A stretch of 64,000 nucleotides of DNA from Liolophura sinensis (GCF_032854445.1 NC_088301.1:48851116-48915115); one strand, 5' to 3'; positions 37,292 to 49,053 are shown, numbered from the stretch's first letter. Numbers and translations: made by a program. The notes: a model not told the origin generated them from the sequence alone.

Positions 37292-40200
37292 ATGGCTACA
37301 GTTTACAATATTTACCTTGTCATCTTATTGTTTTTGACTTATATAGCAGGGTCTGACTGTGTAAGCATCAGTGACTACATATATAGTTGTTTTGGTAAGT
37401 TAATACCCGTAGAGGCACTTCCCTGCTTTGCATAGTGTCGAAAACTGGGATTCGATCCATGTCAAGACCAGCCTTCCTGTTTAGCTTTTTTTCGGAGTCG
37501 TGAACTAAAGTCAGACTTGCTGTGTGCACCATGTGGCAGAGAGTATGATGCCAGTTCATTGAAGAATCTACAGTAAGATTAAGAAGCGTGTCAACGACAA
37601 ACAATGTAAAGCAGTCTCTCGTTTACTACTCAATTACTGCTAGTAGGCCCGCTTAATTTGTTTCGTGATACTCTTAGCTCCAAAAATTTGGAGTGGGTTA
37701 TAATTGGTACTACATCATACATGTACAAGTTTGAGAAGTGTTAATGCTGTTGTATTGTTTATTAGGCATCCAAGCGTTGCTTGGAAGACTACTGTTATCG
37801 CTACAGATTATTTTTTTTCTTTTCCGACAACTGTTAGATCACAGCTGTTAACGTTTTATTCAAGTTCATCACCAAATTGTTTGGTCTACCTGCTGGAGTA
37901 AAAATCTTTACTCACCTTTGACCCGCTTATCAGCCGTATTAGAGCAGTATGGAAATCTAAAAAAAAACTTCTGCTCCAGGACCACTAATCTGATTACTTT
38001 GAAAGTTGATATGCATGTACAAAACTATCGGGGGTATCAGGATTGAAAATTTTTTGCTAATTGATCAAGAAATGTGGAAGTTCGCTATTGGTTGTTCATT
38101 TCACTTGATGACCGATGGTGGAATTTAAAAAAAAAAACAACATAGCAATTAGATGTAGTTTGATCTGCTGTGGATAACCATGGCTTTAGTTTTTTCCTGC
38201 GATGTCTAATTTTTCTTTAAATTGCCGGTATAGCTCACTTTAGTGTCTTTTTTTTCAAATGTCACTTGACCAGATACCGTAATAGCTATGAAGCTGAAAA
38301 TTGGTCAGTAGATAGGTCAACTACAGATCTTCATTTTGGACAGTAGGACCACAGGGCTATGAGTGTTGGTTCTGCCATTAAAATGCGTTTAAAATCTTGG
38401 GTTTTTCATTCATAATCAGCTTGTAAAATTGCAATACCTCCAAAACCGGTAAAGATAGAAAAAGTAAACCTAGCATTTTAAATAGTGAACTTGTATACCT
38501 GTATAGTGCAAACACTTTTTGCTTGGTATGAAGTAAGTCAAGTCTAAAAACTGCTTAAAATGATTAAATAAACACACTGTCTAGTACTGCTTGGTGTCAG
38601 GATTACAAATCTGTAAGAATTATTTTTGTACTTGGTATAGTTTTCAGGTGCTAAAACTGACAAAACCTCCCATTCAAATAACACAGGATCTTCTTTCTAG
38701 GCTACAGGGGGGCGTGTATTCTAATTCTGTCTGGTAGCAAGAGCAGTAGATCAAAGGAAAAGTCTCTCTATTCATGTGACCCAGCACTGCTATTTGAGAG
38801 CAATTTTTTTGTTTCTTTTTTCACTGTCTTTCACCAAGGCCAAAATGAACATTGTCCCTAGCAGTCAGCGGTTCAAATCCAGTTCATTCCTGCCAATCTT
38901 CGTTCTCTTTTTTCCTTCAATTACTGTGAAATTTAATAGGCACTAGACTACCAGTCCAAGAAGCCGGGGTTCAAATCCAGTCTACTCCTTCCCATTCTAA
39001 CTTTTTTTGAACACGTAATATTTAGTAGTCTCAGGTTCAAAGCTACTACCCCTGCTGAAATAACTCAAAAATAAAATACAGTACCTCATTAACATAATCC
39101 AGAATGACAAATGATATTTAATGTACGATAAAAAGCTGAGGCTTGTTAATGTTGTAATCTTACTGTGACTAAATAAAGCAGGGTGGTGAATATGGGTCAA
39201 ATTTGATCAAATTCATTTCTCATTTAAGAATGAGACTATAGTTCATTTGTGGGAGATTGTGATGCCAAGTATGGCTGAAATAGTTTCGTTTTCGTTGAAA
39301 ATACAAGGTCTGGTTTTGCCAAGGTACATGCAATTCACTTGTTCATAGTCTAACATGGATTACGTCTATTTTTTTGCTTGCATTGAACAAACCTGGGATT
39401 TTTTCAGAAGAACCTAGAACTGATAGATTTGAATGGTCTGTGGTGGAGAAAGTGGAAAGTTTTAGAAAGTGGATGCTTAAATTTGTGTGTACAGATTGTT
39501 AGGAAGCCGTGCAACTGCATGCAGGTCTAGTTTGTAATAGTTTGTGGGCAGTTATAAAGACTAGGTTCATCCTTTTCTTAGTCAGTGAATCCCTTTTCAG
39601 ATGCTCGTTGTGAAAAGCTTTTTTTTTAATGAATTGACATCACTTTACCTCGTGACAAAAACAACTTTCAAATTCCCCTATATGTGTACTATATATGTAT
39701 TTCACTGACTTTAGAAATGAAGACAATGTCCAGATAAATCACTTATCTATGTACTGACATTTTCATGGATTCTGTCCACATTGTGGATACTTTCGACAAA
39801 CTACTGGCTACATGACACTCACAGGACGCCTTCAAGTACAGACGAGCATAAAACTAACAGAGAAATGTCGATAAAACTTTCCCACCGTGTCCCCCTGAAT
39901 ATACAGTACACATATATTAGTTTGACTGGTTCTGTTGGATCGATACAAACAATGATGGTAGGCAGCGAACTTCTGTCAATGGAAGGCTATTCAGGAAGGT
40001 TCGGACATCCAGACATGTACCATTTTTCTTACGCCTACTGTACAGCTTGCTCATGCAGATGATGGTGCTGAAAATATTGTCTACTAAACCTGGAGCTTTC
40101 TACAAAATTCTTCAAGGTGACATAAGTCCCACACTGTACTTTGTTGACATTCACAATTTGTGGATGTGTAGGTTGTTCTGTTGTCTAACACACTATAATG

Positions 40201-42392
40201 TGTGGGTATTATCAGGCATGGTTCTGTTCATCTTACCTTCCCATGTTATCTTTTAGCTCATCTGCCACGTCTGCAGAAAAGTGAAATGCCTGGACGTGTG
40301 CAGTCTGAGCAGAAGAGCAGCGCTCTGGTTATGCAGACTGCAATACTGTTGTTAGGCTGTTCACAAGTAGTTTACTTTCTAACTGATTTTTAACGTGATT
40401 TTTGGTTGGACATTAATTCTCATATGCATACATATTTCTTTATCAGGTTTGTCTAAAACTGAAGAACATGCTTCAGAACAGAACAGAGGTGCTCCCTCAT
40501 GGATGAATTGGATTTTAGTGACCATTGGGTACCACGACGAAAGAAGTCCAAAGGAGTCTGACACATCTTCTGATCGACACTACTGGTCTGACTGTTTCTG
40601 GACCATATATAGTGCTGTGATCAACAGCATAACTTTATTGCTCAATTTCCTCTTTATACCTGTAGCATATGTCATCACAGCTTTTCGTTCCATTTTGGCA
40701 TCATTATACTACACTGTAATACAAGCAGGTAATCTGCTATTCATTGTGCTTTTACTGATAGTGCTAGGCGCGACAGGCTTTCTCATTTATTTCAAATGGA
40801 AAAGCTCCAGTAGACAATACACTAGCGTTACAAGTCGACTTCAAGTGTCTAAACAACGGACTCGCACCTACCAGTCCACTCTGCATCATCACTATGGCTG
40901 GTTTGTGAAGGCTGCTGCATGGATCATAATTGCTGCTGCACTGCTTAGTATTCCATGGGAATTCATTCGCCTGTACCAGAAAGAACAAGCCAAAAGAGCT
41001 GCATTGGTGTATGCTGTAAGTTTTTGTTGGCATGTGATCTTTAGTATTATTTGTTGAAGGCACAAGCTGTGTAAGGTGTAAAATATTAATTATAAGAGGC
41101 TGCAGTCCATATAATTATTTACATGTATTTTTTTATTAGTATATTAAAATATTTCACTCATACGACAGCAACCAGTAATATGGTGGGAGGAAACTGAGAA
41201 GAACCTGGGGGAAACCCAAAACCATCTGCAGGCTGAAAAGTCCATATACATGTGGATTGAATCTAGCTTTTAAATTTTTGTTTTTAATTATACCAGGTAC
41301 CACTAGTGTCGTCAGTGTTGTGAAAAGTTAATGGCTAAAGATAAATATTTTACACTAGTTGCTGAGCAGAGACATTTTTTAATGCCAAAATTGTCTGCTA
41401 ACAAATAATATTTGAAGAAATGTATTTATATATATGTTCAACTATGTTTAAAACATGAACTGTATCCATATATAGGGACTCCCTCCAGACTGTGATCCCT
41501 ACAAGCTGACAGTATGGCAAACCATAAAGACCAGCTTTCTGTGGCACTTTTCTTGGACAGACCATAACCACTGTGAAAAGTATTACCATGCAGTACTTGT
41601 GGACCCCTTATGGGAGGTTACCCCAATGGTGGTGAGTATCTTGTGGGCTAAATGAGCAAAAGTGAGCTGGAAGAATTCTTTCTGAAATCACTTATTTATT
41701 TATTTGATTGGTGTTTTATGCCATATTCCAGAATATTTCACTTATACAACGTATACGCCAGCATTATGGTGATTTATTGAAAGAGCAAGTCTAAATTCAG
41801 TCTATGTTCCAGTATGTATGTATAAGTTTTTTCATACGCATGTAAAAATTGTTCAGTTTTTTGAGCAGGTTTGTCTGATATTGGATATTGGGGTTTGTCT
41901 CCTGTTTGCTTTTCTTCTCCTTCTAACTTAGCTGTGACGGAAATGATAACAATTGTAATAATTTTAAACCACATTTTTGTTTGTAGGCTTTTTTTTTTTT
42001 TTTTTTTCATATTTTGAATTTTTTACTTTCAGGTGCTGTCTTCTGCTCTGGCCAGGTGTGTTCTCCATCCATTGGAAATGATTAGTAATTCCTTGGGACG
42101 GAGTGTTAAGCTGTTTTTCTCTCAGATTCCAAGCCAGTGGCAACCTATTTTTATTGTGGTCATATTGCTCAGTTTCCTGACAATTTTACTAATGACATGT
42201 AGGTATAGAATAAAAATGCCAATGTTCTTACTGATTGAGCCACGCACACCGACAGGTAATTCTGTTCAGTGCAGACGCAAGTATATAAAAAAAGTACCAT
42301 CATACAACCAGGTGACGGAAGAGGAAAATGACCACCTTATAGCAGAAAAACCAAAACAAAGGAACAGAAAACAAAGAGTAGAAAAAATGTGA
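37292..42392 (+). CDS. CLCC1-like: CLCC1-like ER chloride-channel protein (CLIC-like 1)
   Basis: Exons 37292-37394, 40447-41015, 41476-41631 and 42033-42392 join in phase to 395 residues; an optional exon at 39408-39488 would make 422. Human CLCC1 is a multi-pass ER membrane protein linked to chloride conductance and ER homeostasis. Signal peptide: hydrophobic IYLVILLFLTYIAG (residues 6-19). Membrane segments at about 90-114, 131-150, 188-204 and 312-333. Family match is in the third and fourth exons: PPDCDPYKLTVWQTIKTSFL, WTDHNHCEKYYHAVLVDPLW and the following P-rich helix HPLEMISNSLG. These parallel human CLCC1 [20 protein letters not shown] and LLLVNPIWLVPP. The lumenal part is shorter than in the human protein and the C-tail is basic (KQRNRKQRVEKM). 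Start: ATG with G at +4 directly before the signal peptide; an in-frame upstream ATG (37196) would bury it. Confidence 0.75.
39408..39488 (+). CDS. Candidate additional exon of the CLCC1-like gene
   Basis: A TTTTTTCAG acceptor, 81 open bases and a GTACAG donor, phase 1 at both ends, exactly matching the phase 1 junction between coding exons 1 and 2. It would add EPRTDRFEWSVVEKVESF and RKWMLKFV, a charged, tryptophan-bearing segment suited to the lumenal domain. The GTACAG donor is only moderate and I see no direct family match, so it may be alternative or false. Confidence 0.45.
41135..41250 (-). mobile_element. SINE-like copy in a CLCC1-like intron
   Basis: Matches the dispersed family: AATATTTCACTCATACGAC, AATATGGTGGGAGGAAACTG, GGGGGAAACCCAAAACCATC, TGCAGGCTG. 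Truncated at the right end before the tRNA-like part. Confidence 0.65.
41690..41775 (-). mobile_element. SINE-like tail fragment
   Basis: TTATTTATTTATTTGATTGG, TGTTTTATGCCATATTCCAG, AATATTTCACTTATACAACG, CCAGCATTATGGTG. It is one of the cleaner tail copies, in the intron between the third and fourth CLCC1-like exons. Confidence 0.65.
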
Positions 42393-42807
42393 CTTTTACG
42401 TCTAGGTAGTCGTTTTTCTTTTAATGTTACATGTTTTGGGAGAATTGAAGACAGCAGTTCTCATGTTACATACCTGATATTTCTCATACTAAATGCAATG
42501 TCTAAATGGTGAGAGCACCTGCCTCTCCATGCTTCATCCCAGGTGACATGATGCTACAGTCACACAAGACCTAAACTATGTCTCAGTGATCCAAAATACC
42601 AAAGTTTGCAGAACCTAAACCTTGTTTAGAGTTCAAGTAATGATACATTTTCTTGCTGAATAATGGTCAGAACATCTCTCTAGTCAGCTTGAGTCTCAGG
42701 GCTTCAGTTGCCTAGGCACTTCCTGGACCTTCGGCTCATGGACTGCGATAGTTGACGCCCTCTAAAAACATTTCTGGCAACACCGAAGAGACTATTTTGA
42801 AACCAAC

Positions 42808-42813
42808 AATAAA
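42808..42813 (+). terminator. Candidate poly(A) signal for the CLCC1-like gene
   Basis: AATAAA 416 bases after the stop codon and just upstream of the 87-bp repeat array; it is the first canonical hexamer found after the stop. Confidence 0.4.
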
Positions 42814-42899
42814 CAAGAGATGATCTCCCCAACACTCATTGAAGCCAATTTTTGAAGTGTGAGATTTAGGTGTAGAAGGTTGTTATTTCTGTGAAGGTG

Positions 42900-44235
42900 T
42901 GAAGGAACCGTATGACCTCAGTTTCCTCCACCGTGGCACCTCACATTGGTCATGAACACAGCTAGGACGTTTGTAAGGGACAGTGTGGTGCCATATAGGC
43001 ACTGGCCAGTTTCTTCCACCCAGGTACCTGATCTTGGTCTTGAACACAGCTGGAAAGTTTGTAAGAGACGGTGTTGTGCAATATAGGCTCTGTCATATGC
43101 CCTGTATCCAAATGTGTGATCTTGGTCATGAACACCCCTGGGAAGTTTGTAAAAAACTGTGGTGCTGTAATGGCTGTGGCCAATTTCCTCCACTCACGTA
43201 TCTGATCTTGGTCATGAACAGGGCTGGAAAGTTTATAGGAAACAATGTTGTGCCATATAGGCTCGGTGCAGTTTCCTGTATCCCAGAACCTGATTTTGGT
43301 CTTGAACACAGCTGGAAAGTTTGTAAGGGACAGTGTTGTCATATAGGCTCAGTCCAGTTTCCTATATCCAAGTACCTGGCCTTGGTCTTTAGCACAACTG
43401 GAAAGTTCGCATGAGACAGTGTTGTGCCATATATACAGTGTCCAGTTTCCTCCACTCATGTACCTGATCTTGGTCTTGAACAAAGCCGGGGTGTTTGTAA
43501 GAGACAACTTTGTGCCATATAGGCTCTGGCCAATTTCATCCATCCAGGTACCTGATCTTGATCTTGAACACAGCTGGAAAGTTTGTAAGAGACAATTTTG
43601 TACCATACAGGCTCTGGCCAATTTAATCCATCCAGGTACCTGATCTTGGCCTTGAACACAGCTGGAAATTTTGTAAGAGATGGTGTTGTGCCATGTAATC
43701 TCTGTGCAGTGTCCTGTGTCCAAGTACCTGATCTTGGTCATGAACACAGCTGGGAAGTTTGTAAGAGATTGTGGTGCTATATAGGCTGTAGTCAATTTCC
43801 TCCACTCAGTTATCTGATCTTGGTCATGAACAGGGCTGGAAAGTTTATAGGAAACTGTTGTAATTTAGGCTGTGTCCAGTTTCCTGTTTCCAATTACCTC
43901 ACCTTGGTCTTGAACACAGCTGGAAAGTTACAGATACAGTGTTGTGCCATATATGCGCAGTGCAGTTTCCTCCACCCAGGTACCTGATCATGGTCTTTAA
44001 CACAGCTGGAAAGTTTGCACGAGGCAGTGTAGTGTCATGTAAGCTCTGACCAGTTTCCTGTATCCAAGCGTCTGATCTTGGTCTTGAACACAGCTGTAAA
44101 GTTTGCACGAGGCAGTGTTGTGTCGTATAGGCTCTGTCCAGTTTCCTCTATCCAAGTGTCTGATCTTGGTCTTGAACACAGCTGTAAAGTTTGTACGAGG
44201 CAGTGTTGTGCCATTTAGGCACTCTCCAGTTTCAC
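42900..44235. repeat. Tandem repeat, about 87-bp unit, about 15 copies
   Basis: Units of the form GTACCTGATCTTGGTCTTGA, ACACAGCTGGAAAGTTTGTA, AGAGACAGTGTTGTGCCATA, TAGGCTCTGGCCAGTTTCCT. The ATCTTGGTC core recurs about every 87 bases from 42945 to 44163. Units diverge by 10-20 percent. Because 87 is divisible by three and the unit has few stops, it generates overlapping ORFs of up to 148 codons on both strands. Confidence 0.96.
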
Positions 44236-44312
44236 AAATGAAACATCCTATTCAGACCTAGCCCTGACCGACGTTCTGTGCATAGCTAAATATATGGCAC
44301 CTTCCTAAATAA

Positions 44313-44482
44313 AAATTGTGGCCAAATAGTTGCCTTCCACAAAATATTAGCCTCAACTATGCACATATTAACGCTCAAAATCGGTAATAGGTGAAATCTC
44401 CTAAAACATAAAAAGCTGTAGGCTAATGTGTGCATAGACACGGCGAATATTTTGTGAGAGGTAGTTATTTGGACAATTCTAA
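44313..44482. mobile_element. Palindromic MITE-like element
   Basis: The left arm (44313-44375, ATTGTGGCCAAATAGTTGCC then TTCCACAAAATATTAGCC) is the inverted counterpart of the right arm (44420-44482, GGCGAATATTTTGTGAGAGG then TAGTTATTTGGACAATT). The similarity continues inward through CTATGCACA(T/C)ATTA. The loop is about 45 bases. No internal ORF, as expected for a non-autonomous element. Confidence 0.65.
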
Positions 44483-44591
44483 AATAATAGCAAAATTCTG
44501 TTTTGCAATGATCGATTTTTGCCGGCAATCTCCGGTATATCTTCTTTAACACTGTAAGGCGCTCGTGATATGAAGACACCATGCAATGAAC

Positions 44592-44705
44592 ATGCCAGAG
44601 GCTGAACGTTGTAACTATGGGTTACGTAACAATACGTTGGCGCTGGCAACGTCGAAAAGAGACGTCGACATTAATGCTCCAACACCAGAGATACTGTACA
44701 TCTAG
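44592..44705 (+). other. Upstream ORF before the unknown small gene
   Basis: A 38-codon ORF (MPEAERCNYGLRNN...EILYI) ends 47 bases before the ATG of the four-exon gene. If transcription starts upstream of 44592 it would be a uORF; it could also be chance. Confidence 0.3.
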
Positions 44706-44752
44706 TGGCACTGACTCCGGGGAATACGTGGTTGCTTGTCGATCTGGCCAAA

Positions 44753-46749
44753 ATGAGTTTCAGGTTCCTAAGTTCGCATCACAGAGACAAATATAAAGAT
44801 GGTGCAAATGCAGGTAGGCCTATATATGTCAGCTCTTCATGACTAGCCTTTATTTTATAAGTGGATTCGTAAACCTATATTGTATAGTCCTAAATAAGTT
44901 ACTTTCAGCAGTGGAACTGCATGCATCATCAGTCTGTTTAGAATAAATGAATACCTGTCATTTAACATATACGTAAATACCGTGCATGCATCCCAATACT
45001 AATAGTGGCAATTATTATATTTAATTATCTACATAGACTCTAGATGAATACAGTCATTTGTGTCCGATTTGATCAAACTATATATATATATGTTTATACG
45101 CCTACAGTTATGTAATTTGGTAATTCGATAAAGGAAAAATGTGTCTACTTTGTTGCAGAGTCTGCGAAAAGTGAAAGAAAAGTTCAGAAATCATTCGTTG
45201 GCAAAAAGCTGGAGAAAATTTCGCGATTTGTCAGAGAAGGTACATAGCGGTCAAACTGTACAACGTTTTATTATTTATTTATTTATTTATGTATTTATGT
45301 ATTTCAGTTTTTCGATTTTCATGTTCTTTTTTACCACAGTTAGATTTAATTGGTGGAGGAAATCGGTGTGCCCGTAATAATCCACTGCTTTGCATCAGAT
45401 ATCGGACAAACCTAGACTGAAATTAAAGAGACGCAAAATTGTTGATGATTTGCTCATTTGTTAGGCAAGTCATGCAGCTTTAAGATATAGACATAACACC
45501 TTGATTCATTCTTGGCCATGGCTGTCAGGTTTACGCCAGGAAATCGTATCTCCGCTGTCAGCCAATCAGCGTCGATTCTGTATACATTTTGGCGCAGCCG
45601 AACAAGTGAGCTTTCCACCTCATTGGTTTATTTATTTTTTGATTGGCCAAGAATATTTCATTTATAGGACGACTACCATCACTATCATGGGAGGAAACCG
45701 AGTAAACCCACGTCCATTCGCAGGTTACTGGAAGACCTTTCTATGCACGGCTACAAGGGAAAGAACTTTTGGCGGCTGAACCAGCTTTGGCTCTTGAAGC
45801 AAATGTCATTAGTCAGATTTAGTCTTATATATACAGCCATTACTATATGTCAGCGCATGTATGTCCCTTGTGTAATACAAGCATATATATGCAAATCAGG
45901 TAAGTCTTGTGCACTGAGTTTACGGTGCCTCCCTGCATATATATAGATATCGTTATTTGTAACGTTATAGTTAAGAAATAAATGTTCGCCCTTTGTATCA
46001 GTGTTATGCTTCAGTAAAATGCAACATGTGTATTATATGTTTGTTTTTTCTTCTATGTATTCAGTATATACTGCGCCAGCTGACTTTCGACGACAACATA
46101 CCGGTACTAGTACCCAGAAACGTTACGAAGTCGCCGATTCTTACAAGACTTGTGCAAAAAGCGACACTGAAGTGGTATATCCTGTATTTATTTATTTATT
46201 TATTTATTTATTTATTTTTTGCTAACTTACTCCAGTGCGGGTCATTGAAAATGTGACAATTCACACTTTTTGTATCATGATTATTAAGGTAACGTCATGT
46301 CTTTGTACAAATGACCCAAAAATGCTTAAATTCAAATTGACAGTATACAACGATCATATCAAAAGACTTATCATTCTCAGAAACATATATGCGTGTACAT
46401 GTGAATTAATGTTTTTAACGATACAATATTTGTCCCAGTTATAAGTATATACACCTTTCACGTCCAGTTTCATTAAATCTTGCTACACAACACATAACGT
46501 ATTTATATACTCGTATAATATTAAATTATGACAAACTTTTTGCAGGATCCAAAGATGACAAGGAGCACTCTTGAACAAGGACCAGCACCTTTGCAGACAA
46601 ACTCCGCTGGAGCCTTGGACAAGGTCAAGGTCAAGGTCATTAACGTCCGTCCCGCTCCAGTAGACGCCACCATCGGTGATTTGGGAGATTTCGGAGACTC
46701 GAAAAAGGATGTTGGTGACAAAATTACAAAGGCTGGCTCTTTCAGTTGA
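44753..46749 (+). CDS. Small four-exon gene, 151-residue soluble protein of unknown family
   Basis: Exons 44753-44813, 45159-45239, 46065-46174 and 46546-46749 join with consistent phases (1, 1, 0) and GT/AG sites, and a poly(A) signal follows 47 bases after the stop. I do not recognise the product. It has no signal peptide or membrane segment. The N-terminal half is strongly basic (HHRDKYKDGANAESAKSERK, KSFVGKKLEKISRFV). The middle carries TAPADFRRQHTGTSTQKRYE. The C-terminal half contains a beta-like KVKVKVINVRPAPV followed by an acidic Gly-Asp stretch (IGDLGDFGDSKKDVGD). One cysteine. Start: first ATG, context AAAATGA. It sits alone between an 87-bp repeat array and a gene-poor stretch. 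A fast-evolving or lineage-restricted protein is the likeliest reading. Confidence 0.65.
45623..45790 (-). mobile_element. SINE-like copy in an intron of the unknown small gene
   Basis: TTTATTTATTTTTTGATTGG, AATATTTCATTTATAGGACG, ATGGGAGGAAACCGAGTAAA, CCCACGTCCATTCGCAGGTT, ACTGGAAGACCTTTCTATGC: the same order of blocks as the other copies. Confidence 0.65.
46180..46216. repeat. (TTTA)n microsatellite
   Basis: About eight TTTA units immediately after the donor of the third exon of the small gene. A second short TTTA run lies at 45272-45304, also just after a donor (exon 2). Confidence 0.9.
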
Positions 46750-46795
46750 ATGTATTATATCCATCTTATTTACCTATGTGGCTGCAAAAACGTAA

Positions 46796-46801
46796 AATAA
46801 A
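46796..46801 (+). terminator. Poly(A) signal of the unknown small gene
   Basis: AATAAA 47 bases after the stop codon, a normal spacing for a short 3' UTR. Confidence 0.55.
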
Positions 46802-48939
46802 CTATATTAATAGGTAACATACGTTGTCCTGTGTTGAAACGATTCCTATGACTTGGTTGGTAGTTAATCGTTCCAACACGCAGAGATGCAAGAACTATTA
46901 CTAGGCCTACCAAGTGCTTGTAGAGGAGTAAACCACAGTTACATCAACTGCCGCTAGGCCAAGGTATTCCATCACGACACACACTTTGAAGGAAATGTTG
47001 AAAGACACAAATTCTTCCTAAAACTCCGTGTTTAGCTGTATATTCTCGTCACCCTCATGTTAACTGGATAGCAATAAACAGACAAACACAAACACAGAAA
47101 GCAGCGCGTAATGATATTCCTTTACTGTAAGTGGCTTAACTTTTAGATGAAGTATAATTCTGCGGGTTCTGAGTAAATATATAATCCTTGTGCGTCATTT
47201 TTGTATATATGATTCAGGTTTAACACACGGGTTTATAGGACTGCATATGCATTGTGTTGAATGAAATAGCCAAATTCAATAAGTGAAAGGATGCAATCAG
47301 AGTGGAACAAATTCTAAACGAGCATAGTAGGGCTACATACAAGATCTGGACACTGAACAAACCGACGTTTGCATATATGAGAAGGGGCGGGAGGAGCTAT
47401 ATTCAGTGTATATTACTTTATCCCTTTTTCCCGAATTCCTAACGCTTCCATCCAGTTTGACTTTCGTTGTTAACCGTTACGAACTTTCGATTTATACCGA
47501 CATTCTGTCTGAAGTTGCTGAAACATATATATTGTCCCGAAAGCTCTCAGGTTACTGTAATGTATTATGCCTGTTTAGATGACTGGCAAACACCGCGTAT
47601 CTTGGACAATGGTATATAATGTGCATGTCGTCATCAATGTTTTAATATACCCTTGTGGATCAGTTAGATCACAGGACTGACTACATGTAAAGTTACAAAA
47701 CTTTGTTACCTACATATACCTAGAACAATCTAAGTATAATCAAAGAAAAAATTAATTAAAGACGCTACGTCCACAGTTTGGTTGCTGGAATTCGATTTCC
47801 CCAGAAGATAACAAAATGAAACGGTTTATATATAGTGTTGAATAAAACGTGCTGACTTCAAGTACGACAGTTGGTCGCGCTCTGTAAAGCATGCAAGAAC
47901 AGTGACCATCGGGCTACAAGTACAGCCAGATGACCTCGCGCAAGAACATCTAAACATATTATACCGTATATGCCTTCTCATTCAAAATACTGTTAAATAG
48001 TGACTCCGTCCTTGATTGAGACACGTTTGTATTTTTCAAAATATAGGTATGACATTCATACACTTGCCGCCGTTTCTTCTATCCATTACAACCTTTTGAT
48101 ACCACCGTTGGTGTATATATGTGCATGGGGCCTATAGAAATGTGAGAGTCTTACAAAGCTGTTACATGCAAGGTCAATCAAAGACATCAAAATTTGTATG
48201 ACGAAATTATAGTGCCTAGCTAAACTAAACATGGTTAATGAATGGTGTGTATATGGTTAACTTCCCCGAGTTGTTATGTTCCCTAAAAACGTCAGATTGA
48301 GCCTATACGTAATTTACTTGTAGGCCTATATATAGGGGCCTATATCAGGGGCCTGTACTTACAAGTAGGTGTCAATATGTATATAGTACATACAGAATTT
48401 CATGCCTTACATATACATTGTGCACCTAATGCATTAAGGTGTGCCTATATATAACCTTGATCAGCTGATGTGATAAGGATATACAGGCATAATAGGCTTA
48501 TGCGCCAAACAATGATGTGGCTTCAAGTTCATGTGACTAAAATATCTTTAAAGATATCGCTAAACTTCAAACAAACAAAATTCAGACGACGAAATAATTT
48601 CATAAAGTGTAGTAAATTCATACTGATTCATTGCATGCATGCAGGCTTGGACACAAGGTCTCGATGTGTGCTTCAGAAGGACCTTGCAGGTATAACTCAT
48701 AGATGTCGAAATGATGAAATACTGTATCGTATTTTTTATTGACTCTGTTGGACTGTATTGTCTGATTCTTATATTTTCCAAAGCGAGAAACATTATTTTT
48801 GGCTGATTAATGTGTCATTACCAATAGTGTGAGAGTCTTTAACACTGCTCAAAGGCGAGATTATTTTAAAGCCAAGGGCTTATATTTTTTCCTGACATCG
48901 ACGACACAAGGAACTAGGTAATATGTAGTGGGCCTTGCA
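46802..48939. other. Intergenic, no gene seen
   Basis: No recognisable coding exon on either strand; the ORFs are short and isolated. The right end runs into the likely promoter of the C1-domain gene. Confidence 0.5.
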
Positions 48940-49053
48940 GACTAGTTGAAATTTGGCGCGGACTAGGTAACTCTTCACTACGGTTGGGAAAGGAGGTACG
49001 AAAGTGTACATGTGGCGGAAGCTGTTGAGCGATCATTGTACAAAGAGGGATCG
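48940..49053 (+). other. Possible non-coding first exon of the C1-domain gene
   Basis: A slightly GC-richer patch (TTGGCGCGGACTAGG, GTGGCGGAAGCTGTTGAGCG) ends in GGGATCG followed by a strong donor GTGAGT at 49054. It has no ORF leading into the donor, and the coding exon downstream starts with an acceptor, so a 5' UTR exon is expected about here. Start not determined. Confidence 0.35.

Noticed and set aside
38860-38985. Two GGTTCAAATCC strings suggesting tRNA box B
   Set aside because: Flanking bases cannot form a T-stem, and no acceptor or anticodon arms were found; at most a degraded SINE remnant.
40257-40390. Open stretch HLPRLQKSEMPGRVQSEQKS as another CLCC1-like exon
   Set aside because: The acceptor TTTTAG is acceptable, but no good phase 1 donor follows before the stop.
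42962-43987. ORFs of 126-148 codons on both strands
   Set aside because: All lie in the 87-bp repeat. The unit length is a multiple of three with few stops, and frames shift between units.
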